From: JAVBNF01 sp031551725
GTDB taxonomy: Bacteria > Bacteroidota > Bacteroidia > Bacteroidales > P3
NCBI GenBank assembly: GCA_031551725.1
Contig: JAVBNF010000027.1
Span: 1-64,000, forward strand
Reading direction: 5' to 3'
Length of the DNA stretch: 64,000 nt
In this document: piece after piece, positions 44,108 through 53,768 of the stretch
Layout: each line of letters starts with the position of its first letter
Numbering within the stretch: position 1 is the stretch's first letter
Position numbers and translations under genes: made by a program
Notes under the pieces: generated by a model
Seen by the model: only the letters and a program-made list of their open reading frames with translations
Databases searched by the model: none
What the model was told of the DNA's origin: nothing

Positions 44108-45180
44108 TTATAGATTTCATTCACAATTTCCGCCGCCGCATGGATTTTCGCCATCGTTTTGCAGTTTTTGGAAATCGTTTGCTGTTTGTTTTTGTCGTTA
44201 ATTAAATTTTCTAAAGCGGGCCATAATTCATTTATGGCGTCGCTGTCTTTGACCATTAAAGCGGCTTCGCGGTTTACTAAAGCCATCGCGTTTTTGGTTT
44301 GGTGGTCTTCGGTAACGTTCGGACTTGGGATGAAAATAGCGGGCTTTCCAACAGCGCAAATTTCCGAAATGGACAAAGCGCCGGCGCGCGAAACAATAAT
44401 ATCCGCGGCAGCGTAAGCCAAATCCATACGGGTGATGAAATCTGTAAACGTGCATGTTTTCACTTGTTTCATCGACTCTGCATGTTCGGCAAAAAAACTT
44501 TTTCCGCTTTGCCAAATCAATTGAATGTCGTTCCCAACAAAATTGGTGATGTTGTGCAGTATACTTTCGTTAATTGTGCGTGCGCCAAGGCTTCCGCCGA
44601 TAATCAACACCGTTTTTTTATCCGGGTTTAATTTGAAATATTCAAATGCTTCCGTTCTTTTATTCTGAATATCCGCAATATCCTGGCGGATGGGGTTTCC
44701 GGTTAAAACAATTTTATTTTTCGGGAAAAACTGTTCCATGTTCGGATATGCCACACAGATTTTTTTCACACGTCGAGCCAGGAGTTTATTGGTAATTCCG
44801 GGATATGAATTTTGTTCTTGAATCAGACATGGGATGCCCAATTTGGAAGCCATGCGCAGGGTCGGACCGCTTGCATATCCGCCAACGCCGATCACGACAT
44901 CGGGAGCAAATTCGCGGATGATTTTTTTCGCTTTACGCGAACTTTTAAAGGCTTTGATAAGCACTTGGATGTTTTTCAGCGTAAGCTTGCGTTGAAATCC
45001 GGCCACTTCGAGCCCGATGATTTGATAGCCGGCCGCAGGAACTTTTTCCATTTCCATACGCCCTTCCGCGCCAATAAACAAAATCTCCGTATCCGGGTCT
45101 TTTTGTTTCAACGCATTTGCAATTGCAATTGCCGGGAAAATATGTCCGCCGGTACCACCGCCGCTAATAATCGCTTTCAT
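44092..45180 (-). CDS. murG: UDP-GlcNAc:lipid I N-acetylglucosaminyltransferase MurG
   Basis: Peripheral membrane GT-B glycosyltransferase that makes lipid II. The 362-residue protein has the GGGTGGHIFPAIAIANAL N-terminal glycine loop, GVGGYASGPTLRMA, LIQEQNSYPGITNKLLA and the C-terminal UDP-GlcNAc site (VSRAGALSISEICAVGKPAI, PSPNVTEDHQTKNA). Full length. It lies between ftsW and murC in the usual order. Confidence 0.97.
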   Translation of the reverse strand: MKAIISGGGTGGHIFPAIAIANALKQKDPDTEILFIGAEGRMEMEKVPAAGYQIIGLEVAGFQRKLTLKNIQVLIKAFKSSRKAKKIIREFAPDVVIGVGGYASGPTLRMASKLGIPCLIQEQNSYPGITNKLLARRVKKICVAYPNMEQFFPKNKIVLTGNPIRQDIADIQNKRTEAFEYFKLNPDKKTVLIIGGSLGARTINESILHNITNFVGNDIQLIWQSGKSFFAEHAESMKQVKTCTFTDFITRMDLAYAAADIIVSRAGALSISEICAVGKPAIFIPSPNVTEDHQTKNAMALVNREAALMVKDSDAINELWPALENLINDKNKQQTISKNCKTMAKIHAAAEIVNEIYKIINC

Positions 45181-45199
45181 TTTTATTTAAAATTCAAAA

Positions 45200-46462
45200 T
45201 TAATTGTCCATTGTCAATTGTCCATTGTCAATTTGAGGAATATCTTCGTTCTCTGTTCCTTCGTGTTCTTCAAATTGCTCGTCGATATTAGCATTTTCGC
45301 CTTGCTTCTCAACTTCTGCGCTTACGCTGAGAATAATTCCGACCCCCAAACTTGTAAACCAAATGGACGAACCTCCCATGCTGATGAACGGCAGGGTTTG
45401 CCCCGTAACCGGGAATAGTCCTACAGCCACAGCCATATTGATAAATGCTTGGAAGGTGAGGATTAAAATAATTCCCATCACTAAAAAAGAGCCGAATGAT
45501 CCTTCGCATTTCTGCGCTACGCGTATGCCTCGATACAACAGCCAAAGATAAAGCATAATCACTAATAATGCGCCCGGAATTCCGTATTCTTCAATAATAA
45601 ATGCATATACGAAATCCGAATAGGGGTGGGGCAGATAGTTGCGCTGCGTGCTTTCGCCCGGACCTTTTCCGAAAAATCCGCCCGATGCGATTGCAATTTT
45701 CGCTTGCATGGATTGATAATTAGCATCGGAAATGGTAACGCCGTCTTCTTTCGTTTTATCTTGGTCTGAGAAATTTGCAATCCGGTTTTTCCATGTTTCC
45801 ATCCGCTTGATGGGCATCTTTTCCGCCGGAAGCGTAAACATTAATGTCAGCATACAGATGATCGCAACCAAGCCGATGCCAACGGTTTGACTTAAGTATT
45901 TCAAACGGATGCCGCCGATAAACAGCATTAAAAAACATACTAAAAACAAGAGCGTAGCCGTGGAAAAGTTGGCAGGAAAAATCAACGCACAAGTTGCAAC
46001 TACAGGAAGCATCACGATGTAGAATGTTTTTTTCTCCTTAATCACCGCTTGATATTTGGATAACATCCGTGCAACATACATGACTAACGCGAGTTTTGCC
46101 AAGTCAGACGTTTGAAATGTCAGTCCGATAATGGGCAAGGTAATCCAGCGTGGTTCGCCGTTAATTGTCGTTCCCAAATACAAAGTAAACAACAGCAAAG
46201 GAATGGTAAGGATGATTAACAATTGCGAAAGGCGTGAATAATAGGTGTATTTCACCTGATGGGCTGCGTACATGAAAAACAGTCCGAAGCCGAGGACTAA
46301 AAAATGTTTGATGACAAAATATTCGGTATTTCCACCTCTTTTCGCGTAAGCCAACGTTCCGGTAGAACTGTAAATAGCCAACAACGAAATTACAGAAAGA
46401 AGGAAAATGATTAACCAGATGGTTTTGTCGCCTCTTAAATATTTGAAAACATGATTGTTCAT
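45200..46462 (-). CDS. ftsW: Septal peptidoglycan glycosyltransferase FtsW
   Basis: SEDS-family polymerase of 420 residues with about ten membrane helices. Recognisable blocks are IWLIIFLLSVISLLAIYSSTG at the start, GEPRWITLPIIGLTFQTSDLAK and the late GQTLPFISMGGSSIW. It works with FtsI at the septum. The last ten residues (IDNGQLTMDN) and the stop are encoded by an R8 mini-repeat, so the native tail seems to have been replaced or extended by the repeat. Its start overlaps the murD-remnant stop by 1 nt. Confidence 0.95.
   Translation of the reverse strand: MNNHVFKYLRGDKTIWLIIFLLSVISLLAIYSSTGTLAYAKRGGNTEYFVIKHFLVLGFGLFFMYAAHQVKYTYYSRLSQLLIILTIPLLLFTLYLGTTINGEPRWITLPIIGLTFQTSDLAKLALVMYVARMLSKYQAVIKEKKTFYIVMLPVVATCALIFPANFSTATLLFLVCFLMLFIGGIRLKYLSQTVGIGLVAIICMLTLMFTLPAEKMPIKRMETWKNRIANFSDQDKTKEDGVTISDANYQSMQAKIAIASGGFFGKGPGESTQRNYLPHPYSDFVYAFIIEEYGIPGALLVIMLYLWLLYRGIRVAQKCEGSFGSFLVMGIILILTFQAFINMAVAVGLFPVTGQTLPFISMGGSSIWFTSLGVGIILSVSAEVEKQGENANIDEQFEEHEGTENEDIPQIDNGQLTMDN
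45202..45234. repeat. R8 mini-repeat encoding the FtsW C-terminus
   Basis: TTGACAATGGACAA units repeated on the coding strand, giving IDNGQLTMDN and TAA. The same words occur noncoding at 35262-35292. Confidence 0.8.
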
Positions 46463-47010
46463 TACAACTCGTTTACAGCAGCTTTAAATTGTTTGCCGCG
46501 ATCTTCGAAACTTTCGAACAAATCGAAACTCGGACATGCCGGAGAAAACAACACCGTGTCGCCGGTTTCGCCCAAATAATAAGCCGCTGTTACAGCATCT
46601 TTGGCATTATTGGTTTCCACAATGGCGGGAACCACATTCTTAAAACTTTTGATGATGCGGCTATTATCTTTACCCAAGCAAACAATGGCTTTCACTTTCT
46701 GTTTGGCCAATTGTTGCAGGATTTCGTATTCATTATTTTTGTCTTGTCCGCCCACAATCCAGACAATCGGGCCGGATACTTTTTCCAACGCAAACCAAGT
46801 GGAATTGATGTTCGACGCTTTGGAATCGTTGATAAATTCGATGCCGTGTACTTTGGCAACCATTTCCAGACGATGTTCTTCCGTTTGGAAATCGGTAAAG
46901 CTGTCGCGGATGTTCTTTTTGCGAGCCTCATAAACTTTGCTTGCAACGCTTGCCGCCATGCTTACAGTGTAATTTGCCCGTCCTTGTTTTGCTAATGCTT
47001 CGATGGTCAT
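46462..47010 (-). pseudogene. murD: murD remnant: C-terminal domain of UDP-MurNAc-L-Ala-D-Glu ligase only
   Basis: The cluster position (mraY-murD-ftsW) and the sequence (EHRLEMVAKVHGIEFINDSK, VGGQDKNNEYE, FSPACPSFDLFESFEDRG) identify MurD, but only 182 residues exist against ~440 normally. The N-terminal UMP-binding and central ATPase P-loop domains are missing, with only 27 nt to the mraY stop, so there is no room for them. The motif normally reading HNxxNxxAA is ANYTVSMAA here, losing the His and second Asn. The frame is open, starts ATG and ends next to ftsW, so it may be translated, but it cannot be a working ligase alone. A full murD elsewhere, or an assembly deletion, is expected. Confidence 0.8.
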
Positions 47011-47037
47011 AGTTAAATATTTTGCTGTTGTTGATTT

Positions 47038-48291
47038 TTATCTTAATTTTAATGTAACGACGGATAATACCGCCAAAATAATACCAATAATTAGAAATCG
47101 CTGAACGATTTTAGGTTCTGCAAATCCTTTTTTCTGAAAATGATGATGCAGCGGCGACATTAGGAAAATTCGGCGTCCTTCGCCATATTTCTTTTTGGTA
47201 TATTTGAAATATGTTACCTGAATAATGACGGATAAATTTTCCGCAAGGAAAATACCGCACAGAATCGGAATCAATAATTCCTTACGGATTAAAATAGCGA
47301 AAACGGCAATAATTCCGCCGAGTGTCAAACTTCCGGTATCGCCCATAAATACTTGCGCCGGATAGGTGTTGTACCACAAAAATCCAATCGTTGCTCCCAT
47401 GAATGCGCCGATAAAAATTACCAGTTCGCCCGCATTCGGAATGTACATGATGTTCAGATAATCCGCAAAAATAATGTTGCCCGAAATCCACGCTAAAATA
47501 GCCAGCGTTCCGCCGATAATGGAGGATGTTCCTGCTGCCAAACCATCAATGCCGTCCGTTAAATTTGCTGCATTTGAAACCGCTGCAATAATGAAAATAA
47601 CGACTAATGTAAAAATCAACCATGTGTAATTTGCCAATGCCGGATGAATCCAGGTAACCAATTTTGCATAATCAAACTCATTGCCCTTTACAAATGGAAT
47701 GGTGGTTTTGGTCGATTTTTCGGTTACTTGATCAAAATATCCTTTGGCAGAACTGTATTCATGTTCAATTAACACATTGTGTTCTTCAACGTATGAATCG
47801 CTTTTTATCTTTTCGGAAATGACAATGTCTTTATGGAAATACATCGTAAGCCCAATAATGGCGCCCAATCCCACTTGCCCAATTAACTTGAATTTTCCGG
47901 CAAGTCCTTCTTTATTTTTCTTGAAAACCTTGATGTAATCATCCAAAAAGCCAATTAAACCAAGCCAAACGGTAGTTACAATCATCAAAAGAATATAAAT
48001 GTTATTGAGTTTTGCAAACAATAAGGTCGGGATTAAAATAGATGCGATGATGATCAAACCGCCCATGGTTGGCGTACCTTTTTTTTGCGCCTGGCCTTCC
48101 AAACCGAGCTCGCGGATGCTTTCGCCAATTTGTTTTTTTTGTAAAAAACGAATTAAACTTTTACCGTAAACCAACGAAATCAGAAGTGAAAAAATCACAG
48201 CCATGGCCGCGCGGAACGAAATGTATTGAAACACGCCGGCGCCCGGAAAATCAAAGGCTTTGTGCAAATATGTAAATAAATAATACAACAT
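47038..48291 (-). CDS. mraY: Phospho-MurNAc-pentapeptide transferase MraY
   Basis: Integral membrane enzyme making lipid I on undecaprenyl phosphate. The 417-residue protein has about ten helices, the motifs KKGTPTMGGLIIIASI, LGLIGFLDDYIKVFKKNKEG, NAANLTDGIDGLAAG and FMGDTGSLTLGG, and the C-terminal LMSPLHHHFQKKGF. It carries an insertion of about 60 residues between helices 4 and 5 (KDIVISEKIKSDSYVEEH to KGNEFDYAKLVTWI), longer than in E. coli and common in Bacteroidota. Confidence 0.97.
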   Translation of the reverse strand: MLYYLFTYLHKAFDFPGAGVFQYISFRAAMAVIFSLLISLVYGKSLIRFLQKKQIGESIRELGLEGQAQKKGTPTMGGLIIIASILIPTLLFAKLNNIYILLMIVTTVWLGLIGFLDDYIKVFKKNKEGLAGKFKLIGQVGLGAIIGLTMYFHKDIVISEKIKSDSYVEEHNVLIEHEYSSAKGYFDQVTEKSTKTTIPFVKGNEFDYAKLVTWIHPALANYTWLIFTLVVIFIIAAVSNAANLTDGIDGLAAGTSSIIGGTLAILAWISGNIIFADYLNIMYIPNAGELVIFIGAFMGATIGFLWYNTYPAQVFMGDTGSLTLGGIIAVFAILIRKELLIPILCGIFLAENLSVIIQVTYFKYTKKKYGEGRRIFLMSPLHHHFQKKGFAEPKIVQRFLIIGIILAVLSVVTLKLR

Positions 48292-48297
48292 AAGGAT

Positions 48298-49752
48298 TTA
48301 GTTTAAAAATTTACGTAACACTTCTTTATCGTCGAAAGGATGTTTCACCCCTTTTATTTCTTGATATTTCTCGTGTCCTTTTCCGGCAACGAGAATAATG
48401 TCGCCCGCTTGTGCCAACATACAGGCCGTGCGGATGGCTTCTTCGCGGTTCTCAATAATCAATGCTTTCCGGCGTTCGCTTGGGTCCAAACCGGCTTCCA
48501 TTTGTTTGAGAATTTCGTATGGATCTTCGCTGCGCGGATTGTCGGACGTAAGAATTACTTTATTGCTTTTTTTGCAAGCAATCTGCGCCATTACCGGACG
48601 TTTGCCGGCATCGCGGTCGCCGCCGCAACCCACAACGGTAATCAACGTTTCATTGCCGTTGCGCACATTTTCAATAGTTGAAAGCACATTGTCCAACGCA
48701 TCGGGTGTATGTGCATAATCCACAATTCCCGTGATATGATTGGGCGATTCGATGATTTCAAAACGTCCTTCGGCAGATTCCAAACTGCTTAAAATCTGCA
48801 AGACCATTTGCGGATCTTGTCCCAATAATACCGCAGTTCCGTATATCGCAGTGAAATTATAGGCGTTGAAACTTCCCACCAAACGGCACCAAACCTCTTT
48901 GTTGTCGATGATCAAATGCAAGCCTGTAAGCGAATTCTCAATCACTTTCGTTTTGAAATCCGCCATTGTGCGCAAGCTGTAGGTTTTTATTTTGGCAGAC
49001 GTATTTTGCGTCATCACCAAACCGTTTTTGTCGTCGGCGTTGGTAAGTGCAAACGCTTGCGCGGAAAGCCCGTCGAAAAAGGCTTTTTTCGCTTTGATAT
49101 ACGCGTCAAACGTTTTGTGATAATCCAAATGATCGTGGGTGATATTGCTGAAAATCGCGCCGGCAAAGGAAAGTCCGCTAATCCGGTGTTGGTCTACGGC
49201 GTGCGAACTCACTTCCATAAAACAATATTCGCAACCGGCGTCCACCATTTGGCGGAGCAAAGCATTGAGCTGAACGGCATCCGGCGTAGTGTGCGTGGAT
49301 GGAATAACGGTTTCGTCAATTTTATTTTGAATGGTCGAAAGCAATCCCGTATGATGTCCCAATTCACGGAACAAGCGATGAAGCAGCGTAACTGTAGTAG
49401 TTTTGCCGTTTGTTCCCGTAATGCCCACCAATTGCAGCTCGCGCGAAGGGTTTCCGTAAAATTCCGAAGCGCAGAAACCTAAGGCTTCGTTACTGTTTTT
49501 AACTTGAATGTATGTAATTTTATCATTCAACGTTTTTGGCATTTCTTCGCAAACAATAGCAACGGCGCCTTTTTTGATCACATCTTCGATATACAAATGT
49601 CCGTCGGAAGCGCTGCCTTTAACGGCAAAAAACAAGCTGCCTTTTTCCGCTTTGCGCGAATCAAAACAAAGCGAAACAATCGTCATGTCCGTACTTCCAA
49701 CGCAGTTAAGCGTTTTAACGGAATTTAGTAATATGGATAATTTTTTATTCAC
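48298..49752 (-). CDS. murE: UDP-MurNAc-tripeptide synthetase MurE (meso-DAP adding)
   Basis: MurE adds the third stem residue. The 484-residue protein has all three domains: N-terminal (SLCFDSRKAEKGSLFFAVKG), P-loop GITGTNGKTTTVTLLH and C-terminal. The motif SDNPRSEDP predicts meso-diaminopimelate rather than lysine. No ATG fits: GTG at 49752, one base after the ftsI stop, gives VNKKLSILL as the normal family start; the open frame continues upstream into ftsI but this is not used. Coupled to ftsI. Confidence 0.95.
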   Translation of the reverse strand: MNKKLSILLNSVKTLNCVGSTDMTIVSLCFDSRKAEKGSLFFAVKGSASDGHLYIEDVIKKGAVAIVCEEMPKTLNDKITYIQVKNSNEALGFCASEFYGNPSRELQLVGITGTNGKTTTVTLLHRLFRELGHHTGLLSTIQNKIDETVIPSTHTTPDAVQLNALLRQMVDAGCEYCFMEVSSHAVDQHRISGLSFAGAIFSNITHDHLDYHKTFDAYIKAKKAFFDGLSAQAFALTNADDKNGLVMTQNTSAKIKTYSLRTMADFKTKVIENSLTGLHLIIDNKEVWCRLVGSFNAYNFTAIYGTAVLLGQDPQMVLQILSSLESAEGRFEIIESPNHITGIVDYAHTPDALDNVLSTIENVRNGNETLITVVGCGGDRDAGKRPVMAQIACKKSNKVILTSDNPRSEDPYEILKQMEAGLDPSERRKALIIENREEAIRTACMLAQAGDIILVAGKGHEKYQEIKGVKHPFDDKEVLRKFLN

Positions 49753-49753
49753 T

Positions 49754-51850
49754 TTATGATAATGATAATTGAATGTATTGTCCGCGAACAATGCTTGTTC
49801 CCGGTAAAATCGATTGTTGGAATACTTTTCCTTTTCCGGAAATACCCACTTTCATTCCCAGACTTTCGAGCAGATAAACCGCGTCGCGCGCGCCCATTCC
49901 GCGAACGTTCGGAACAATATTTTTATTGCCCGAAATCGCAACATAATTGCCGGCATCTTGTCCCTGGCGCACCATTCCGCCGTCTTCAGACGAATAGGAA
50001 ACACCTAGATACTTGTAAATCGAACGAAAATCGTTGTCGTTTCCTGCGGCAATGTAAGGCACTTGCATGACGCTGTCGTGCGCATCCGGCGTTTCAATAT
50101 CCATTTGCAGCAAGGTTGCGTACACTTTATCTGCAATTTCTTTGAAAACCGGAGCAGCCACTTCACCACCGTATTGCCGCCCTTTTTGAGGATTAAATAC
50201 CATCACCATACAGGAATAACGCGGATCATCGGCCGGGAAATAACCGGCAAATGAAGCTCGGTATCTCATTTTTACTTGTTTCCCTTGTTTTACTTCTTTA
50301 TAACCATCTTGCGCAGTACCTGTTTTTCCTGCCACTTTGTAAGGCGATTTTTTCAACGATTTTGCAGTTCCGTTTTGTACAACGCCTTCAAGCAAATCCT
50401 GCATGAGCGCTAATGTTTTTGAACTGCAAATTTGTTTTACCATCACAGTTGGCTCTTTTTTCTCCACCATGTCACCGGCTCTGCGCACCTCTTTCACAAA
50501 CATCGGTTTCACCATGCAACCGTTGTTGGCAATGGCATTGTAAAACGTTAAAATTTGCAACGGTGTCATTTTGGTTTCATAACCGATGGACATCCATGGA
50601 AGTGAAATCTTTTTCGACCACGTTTTATCTTTGGTATTTTTGATATACGGACGGCCTTCTCCTTTTAATTCAATGTTCTGCGGTTCGTTCAATTTATTTC
50701 TGTAAAAGAAATCCGTAAATGCCGCTTGTTTATTTTCAAAACTCATCATTGCCGCGTACGAAATACCTACGTTTGACGATACTTCAAAAGCATGTTTCAA
50801 AGAAATTTGGCCATAGCCTTCGCGTTTGGAGTCGATCATCCTGCGGTCTGCAATCTGCCTAATACCGGTGGGAACCATCATACCCGTGTCGCAGACGCCT
50901 TGTTCCAAAATCGCCATCATTGAAATGGTTTTGAACGTAGAACCCGGCTCCACACTTTCGCCAATGGCAATGTTTCTTTGTTCTTTATAACCGTTTGCGG
51001 TCTTTTGCAGATTCGCAATGGCGCGGATTTCGCCGGTACTTACTTCCATCAGAATGGCGCATCCGAATTCCGCCTCATTTTCTTCCAAACATTTTTGTAA
51101 AGCTGATTCAGCAACATCTTGAACACGCATATCGATGGTTGTCACGATGTCTTTGCCGTTTTCCGGCTCGCTTTCATTGCCGTTGCGAACGGGTTTCCAC
51201 ACGCCGTTTGCAATTTTTTCCATCAAACGTTGTCCGCTAATGCCGGCCAAATCCGAATTGTAAGCACCTTCAATTCCTACGGCCACTTTGCTGTTGGCAT
51301 TGTAATAACCAATCGTCCGTTTTGATAATTCTTTGTAAGGCATCGCACGACTTTCAAACTCTTCGATAATTAAACCGCCTTTAAATTGCCCTTTTTTTAA
51401 GATGGGAAACGTCTGGATACGCTGTAATTGCGCGTATGTGATATTTTTTTTGATTAAGAATGTGCGTTTGCCTTTTTTACGTGCAGCCGTCAACTCGTTG
51501 TAATATGCTTGTGCGGATTTTTGTGGAAAAATACGCGCCAAACTGTCGGATAACGGGCGGATATAGCGTCTGAACGTGTCGTTAGACGTAACGCTCGGAT
51601 GCAAATCCATGCGAATCGTGAAAAGCGGAATGGATGTTGCAATCAAGCAAGAATCGGCTGAATAAATGTTTCCGCGAATGGCGTTGACGTTCACAACGCG
51701 GATACTTTGTTTTTTGGAAATGCTGATTAAATAGTCGCGTTCAAAAAACATCACATCCACAATCTTTGCTACAATTGCAATTGCAAAAAGCAAAAACACC
51801 ACGTAAACTACGTAGATACGGTTGTGCATATGTTTTTTGTTGTCTTCCAT
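49754..51850 (-). CDS. ftsI: Septal transpeptidase FtsI (PBP3) with C-terminal PASTA domain
   Basis: Class B penicillin-binding protein of 698 residues. After one membrane helix (IYVVYVVFLLFAIAIVAKIV) come the pedestal domain and transpeptidase domain with SxxK at EPGSTFKTIS, SxN at EVSSNVGISY and KTG at VAGKTGTAQDG. A C-terminal PASTA domain (NIVPNVRGMGARDAVYLL to IQLSLS) is present, as in many Bacteroidota and Gram-positive division PBPs. It pairs with FtsW. Start ATG at 51850, 3 nt after the ftsL-like gene. Confidence 0.96.
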   Translation of the reverse strand: MEDNKKHMHNRIYVVYVVFLLFAIAIVAKIVDVMFFERDYLISISKKQSIRVVNVNAIRGNIYSADSCLIATSIPLFTIRMDLHPSVTSNDTFRRYIRPLSDSLARIFPQKSAQAYYNELTAARKKGKRTFLIKKNITYAQLQRIQTFPILKKGQFKGGLIIEEFESRAMPYKELSKRTIGYYNANSKVAVGIEGAYNSDLAGISGQRLMEKIANGVWKPVRNGNESEPENGKDIVTTIDMRVQDVAESALQKCLEENEAEFGCAILMEVSTGEIRAIANLQKTANGYKEQRNIAIGESVEPGSTFKTISMMAILEQGVCDTGMMVPTGIRQIADRRMIDSKREGYGQISLKHAFEVSSNVGISYAAMMSFENKQAAFTDFFYRNKLNEPQNIELKGEGRPYIKNTKDKTWSKKISLPWMSIGYETKMTPLQILTFYNAIANNGCMVKPMFVKEVRRAGDMVEKKEPTVMVKQICSSKTLALMQDLLEGVVQNGTAKSLKKSPYKVAGKTGTAQDGYKEVKQGKQVKMRYRASFAGYFPADDPRYSCMVMVFNPQKGRQYGGEVAAPVFKEIADKVYATLLQMDIETPDAHDSVMQVPYIAAGNDNDFRSIYKYLGVSYSSEDGGMVRQGQDAGNYVAISGNKNIVPNVRGMGARDAVYLLESLGMKVGISGKGKVFQQSILPGTSIVRGQYIQLSLS

Positions 51851-51853
51851 TTT

Positions 51854-52177
51854 TTATTCTTCCTCCACTCTGATGCGGGTTGGAGGCACTACAGATTCTT
51901 TAATTCCCAGGGTGTCGATGCGTTTGGCAATCTCCGATTGTTTGCTCATTTCGATCATTGCAGCTTGTGTGCTGATATGTTCGAACTGCAATTCTTTCAT
52001 CTCCGATTTTGTTTTGTTGATCTTGCGGATCATGCCTTCGGCCACGTAATTATTGGCAATCATAACAATTCCCAAGCCTGCAAGCAAGAGCAAAAACGGC
52101 ATTGCTTTCATCGTTTCGTCACGCGAAAGCAAAGAACCATCGAGCAGATGTTTTATTTTAAATTTATTCTTTGCCAT
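51854..52177 (-). CDS. FtsL-like division protein
   Basis: A 107-residue bitopic protein: basic N-terminus, one membrane helix (MPFLLLLAGLGIVMIANNYVAE) and a short coiled coil (KINKTKSEMKELQFEHISTQAA). The sequence is poorly conserved in general, so the call as FtsL rests on topology and on its place between rsmH and ftsI. In Bacteroidota this gene is usually annotated as FtsL-related. Its start overlaps the rsmH stop by 1 nt. Confidence 0.82.
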   Translation of the reverse strand: MAKNKFKIKHLLDGSLLSRDETMKAMPFLLLLAGLGIVMIANNYVAEGMIRKINKTKSEMKELQFEHISTQAAMIEMSKQSEIAKRIDTLGIKESVVPPTRIRVEEE

Positions 52178-53070
52178 TATTTTTTCTCGGCAATTCTTAA
52201 TTTAGCACTACGCGCACGGCTGTTTTGAGCAATTTCATCTTCGCTTGGAACAATCGCTTTGCGCGAAACGGCCACTAATGGAGCCTGCACATTTCCATAA
52301 AAATCCTTGTGCAAAACACCTTCGAAATTCCCGCTGCGGATGAAATTTTTTACCAAGCGGTCTTCCAGCGAATGATAGGAAATCACCACCAAGCGTCCGC
52401 CGGGTTTCAGCATTTCTGTAGCTTGTGCGAGCATTGTTTTCAATGCTTCCAGCTCATCGTTCACTTCGATGCGCAAGGCTTGGAATACTTGTGCAAAAAA
52501 TTTATTTTCAGCTCCTCGCGGCGCCAATCTGTTTAAACATTCTTTCAGTTCAAACGTTGTTTCGATATTTTTTTCTGCGCGATATTTCACAATGGTCGAT
52601 GCAATTTTTCGTGCAGTATGCAATTCACCGTAAAAATAAAACACATCGCTCAACTTCTCTTCGCTGTATGTTTCCAGCAATTTTGCAGCCGACAGCGGAT
52701 TTTTTTGATCCATCCGTAAATCTAAAGGCCCGTCGAAACGGATGGAAAAACCGCGTTCTCCTGCATCAAATTGATGTGATGAAACACCCAAATCTGCCAG
52801 CAAACCATCAATTTCGTTGATGTTGTGCAAGCGCAGAAAATTTTTTAAATATTTAAAATTTTGTTTAACCAACAAAAAACGCTCGTCATTGATAGCGTTT
52901 GCATGTGCATCTTCATCTTGGTCAAAAGCCACAAGTTGTTTGATGTCGCTTTCGAGTATCCGGCGCGAATGTCCGCCGCCGCCGAAAGTGACGTCCACGT
53001 AAACGCCTCCTGTTTGGAGCTTGAGGCCCTCCATACACGCTTCAAGTAAAACAGGATTGTGATACATCAT
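52177..53070 (-). CDS. rsmH: 16S rRNA (cytosine-1402-N4)-methyltransferase RsmH
   Basis: SAM-dependent methyltransferase of 297 residues that modifies C1402 of 16S rRNA. It has the start YHNPVLLEACMEGL, the SAM motif VYVDVTFGGGGHSRRIL, LADLGVSSHQFD, ERGFSIRFDGPLDLRMD and VISYHSLEDRLVKNF. Two adjacent ATGs (53070, 53067) are possible starts. It is the second gene of the dcw cluster, after mraZ. Confidence 0.96.
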   Translation of the reverse strand: MMYHNPVLLEACMEGLKLQTGGVYVDVTFGGGGHSRRILESDIKQLVAFDQDEDAHANAINDERFLLVKQNFKYLKNFLRLHNINEIDGLLADLGVSSHQFDAGERGFSIRFDGPLDLRMDQKNPLSAAKLLETYSEEKLSDVFYFYGELHTARKIASTIVKYRAEKNIETTFELKECLNRLAPRGAENKFFAQVFQALRIEVNDELEALKTMLAQATEMLKPGGRLVVISYHSLEDRLVKNFIRSGNFEGVLHKDFYGNVQAPLVAVSRKAIVPSEDEIAQNSRARSAKLRIAEKK

Positions 53071-53078
53071 TCCTCCCT

Positions 53079-53546
53079 TTATTCTTGCGGTTGAATATTA
53101 TTTTCCTGACCCAAAAGCCGGCTTGCAAGATCTGCGTAATCAACAGTTTTGCGATTGAGATTGTCGTAAGTTTCTACATCCCAGATTTCGATCATATCTA
53201 CTTTCGAGATAAGCACAATTTCTTTATTGATTTTTTTGGCTTTCTTTTGATCGCCCGGAATTAAAAGGCGGTCGTTGGTATCAAGCTCTACCGGATTTCC
53301 TTCCGACAATTTGCGTAAAAGCAAACGGTGTTCCGGATTGTATTGATTTAAGCGTTGGCGTTTTTCTTCCAGTTCGTGCTCAAACGCTTTGCGCGGATAA
53401 AGCTCCAAACAGTCGTCGAAAATGCTCTCTTTTAAGATAAAGCCTTCTTCGATGACCGGCAAAAGTAGTTTTTTCAACGCCGACGGGAATTTAAACCGTC
53501 CGTTGGGATCCACTTTGCAATATTCTTTTCCGAGGAGAATGGCCAT
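53079..53546 (-). CDS. mraZ: Transcriptional regulator MraZ
   Basis: MraZ is an AbrB-like DNA-binding protein that represses the dcw promoter in E. coli. The 155-residue product has the two SpoVT/AbrB-like repeats (KEYCKVDPNGRFKFPSALKK and NPVELDTNDRLLIPGDQKK) and is the first gene of the cluster, 8 nt before rsmH. A -7 box lies 39-46 nt upstream of the ATG. I could not find a clear triple repeat of the known MraZ operator in the upstream region. Confidence 0.94.
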   Translation of the reverse strand: MAILLGKEYCKVDPNGRFKFPSALKKLLLPVIEEGFILKESIFDDCLELYPRKAFEHELEEKRQRLNQYNPEHRLLLRKLSEGNPVELDTNDRLLIPGDQKKAKKINKEIVLISKVDMIEIWDVETYDNLNRKTVDYADLASRLLGQENNIQPQE

Positions 53547-53584
53547 TTTTTTAAGCTGATTTCTTGTTGTTTAAAATCACAATA

Positions 53585-53592
53585 CAAAAGTA
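53585..53592 (-). promoter_or_regulatory. Promoter -7 box of the dcw cluster
   Basis: TACTTTTG on the minus strand, matching TAnnTTTG. Start site near 53578, giving a ~32-nt leader before mraZ. A TTG at 53615-53617 is 22 nt away, slightly long for a -33 box. Confidence 0.5.
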
Positions 53593-53768
53593 GTTAAAAT
53601 ATTCCAAAAAAATCCAATTTGTTCATAACTTTTGCCTAAAAAAGCCTAAAAAAACCGCTAATAGTTATTAACAAATTGTTAATTTGTTGATTTTTAAATT
53701 GTATCAGAGGTGGTTTTTAATGGAAAAAATTGGAAAAAGAAATGGTTTTTTATTCCAAAAATTATTTC

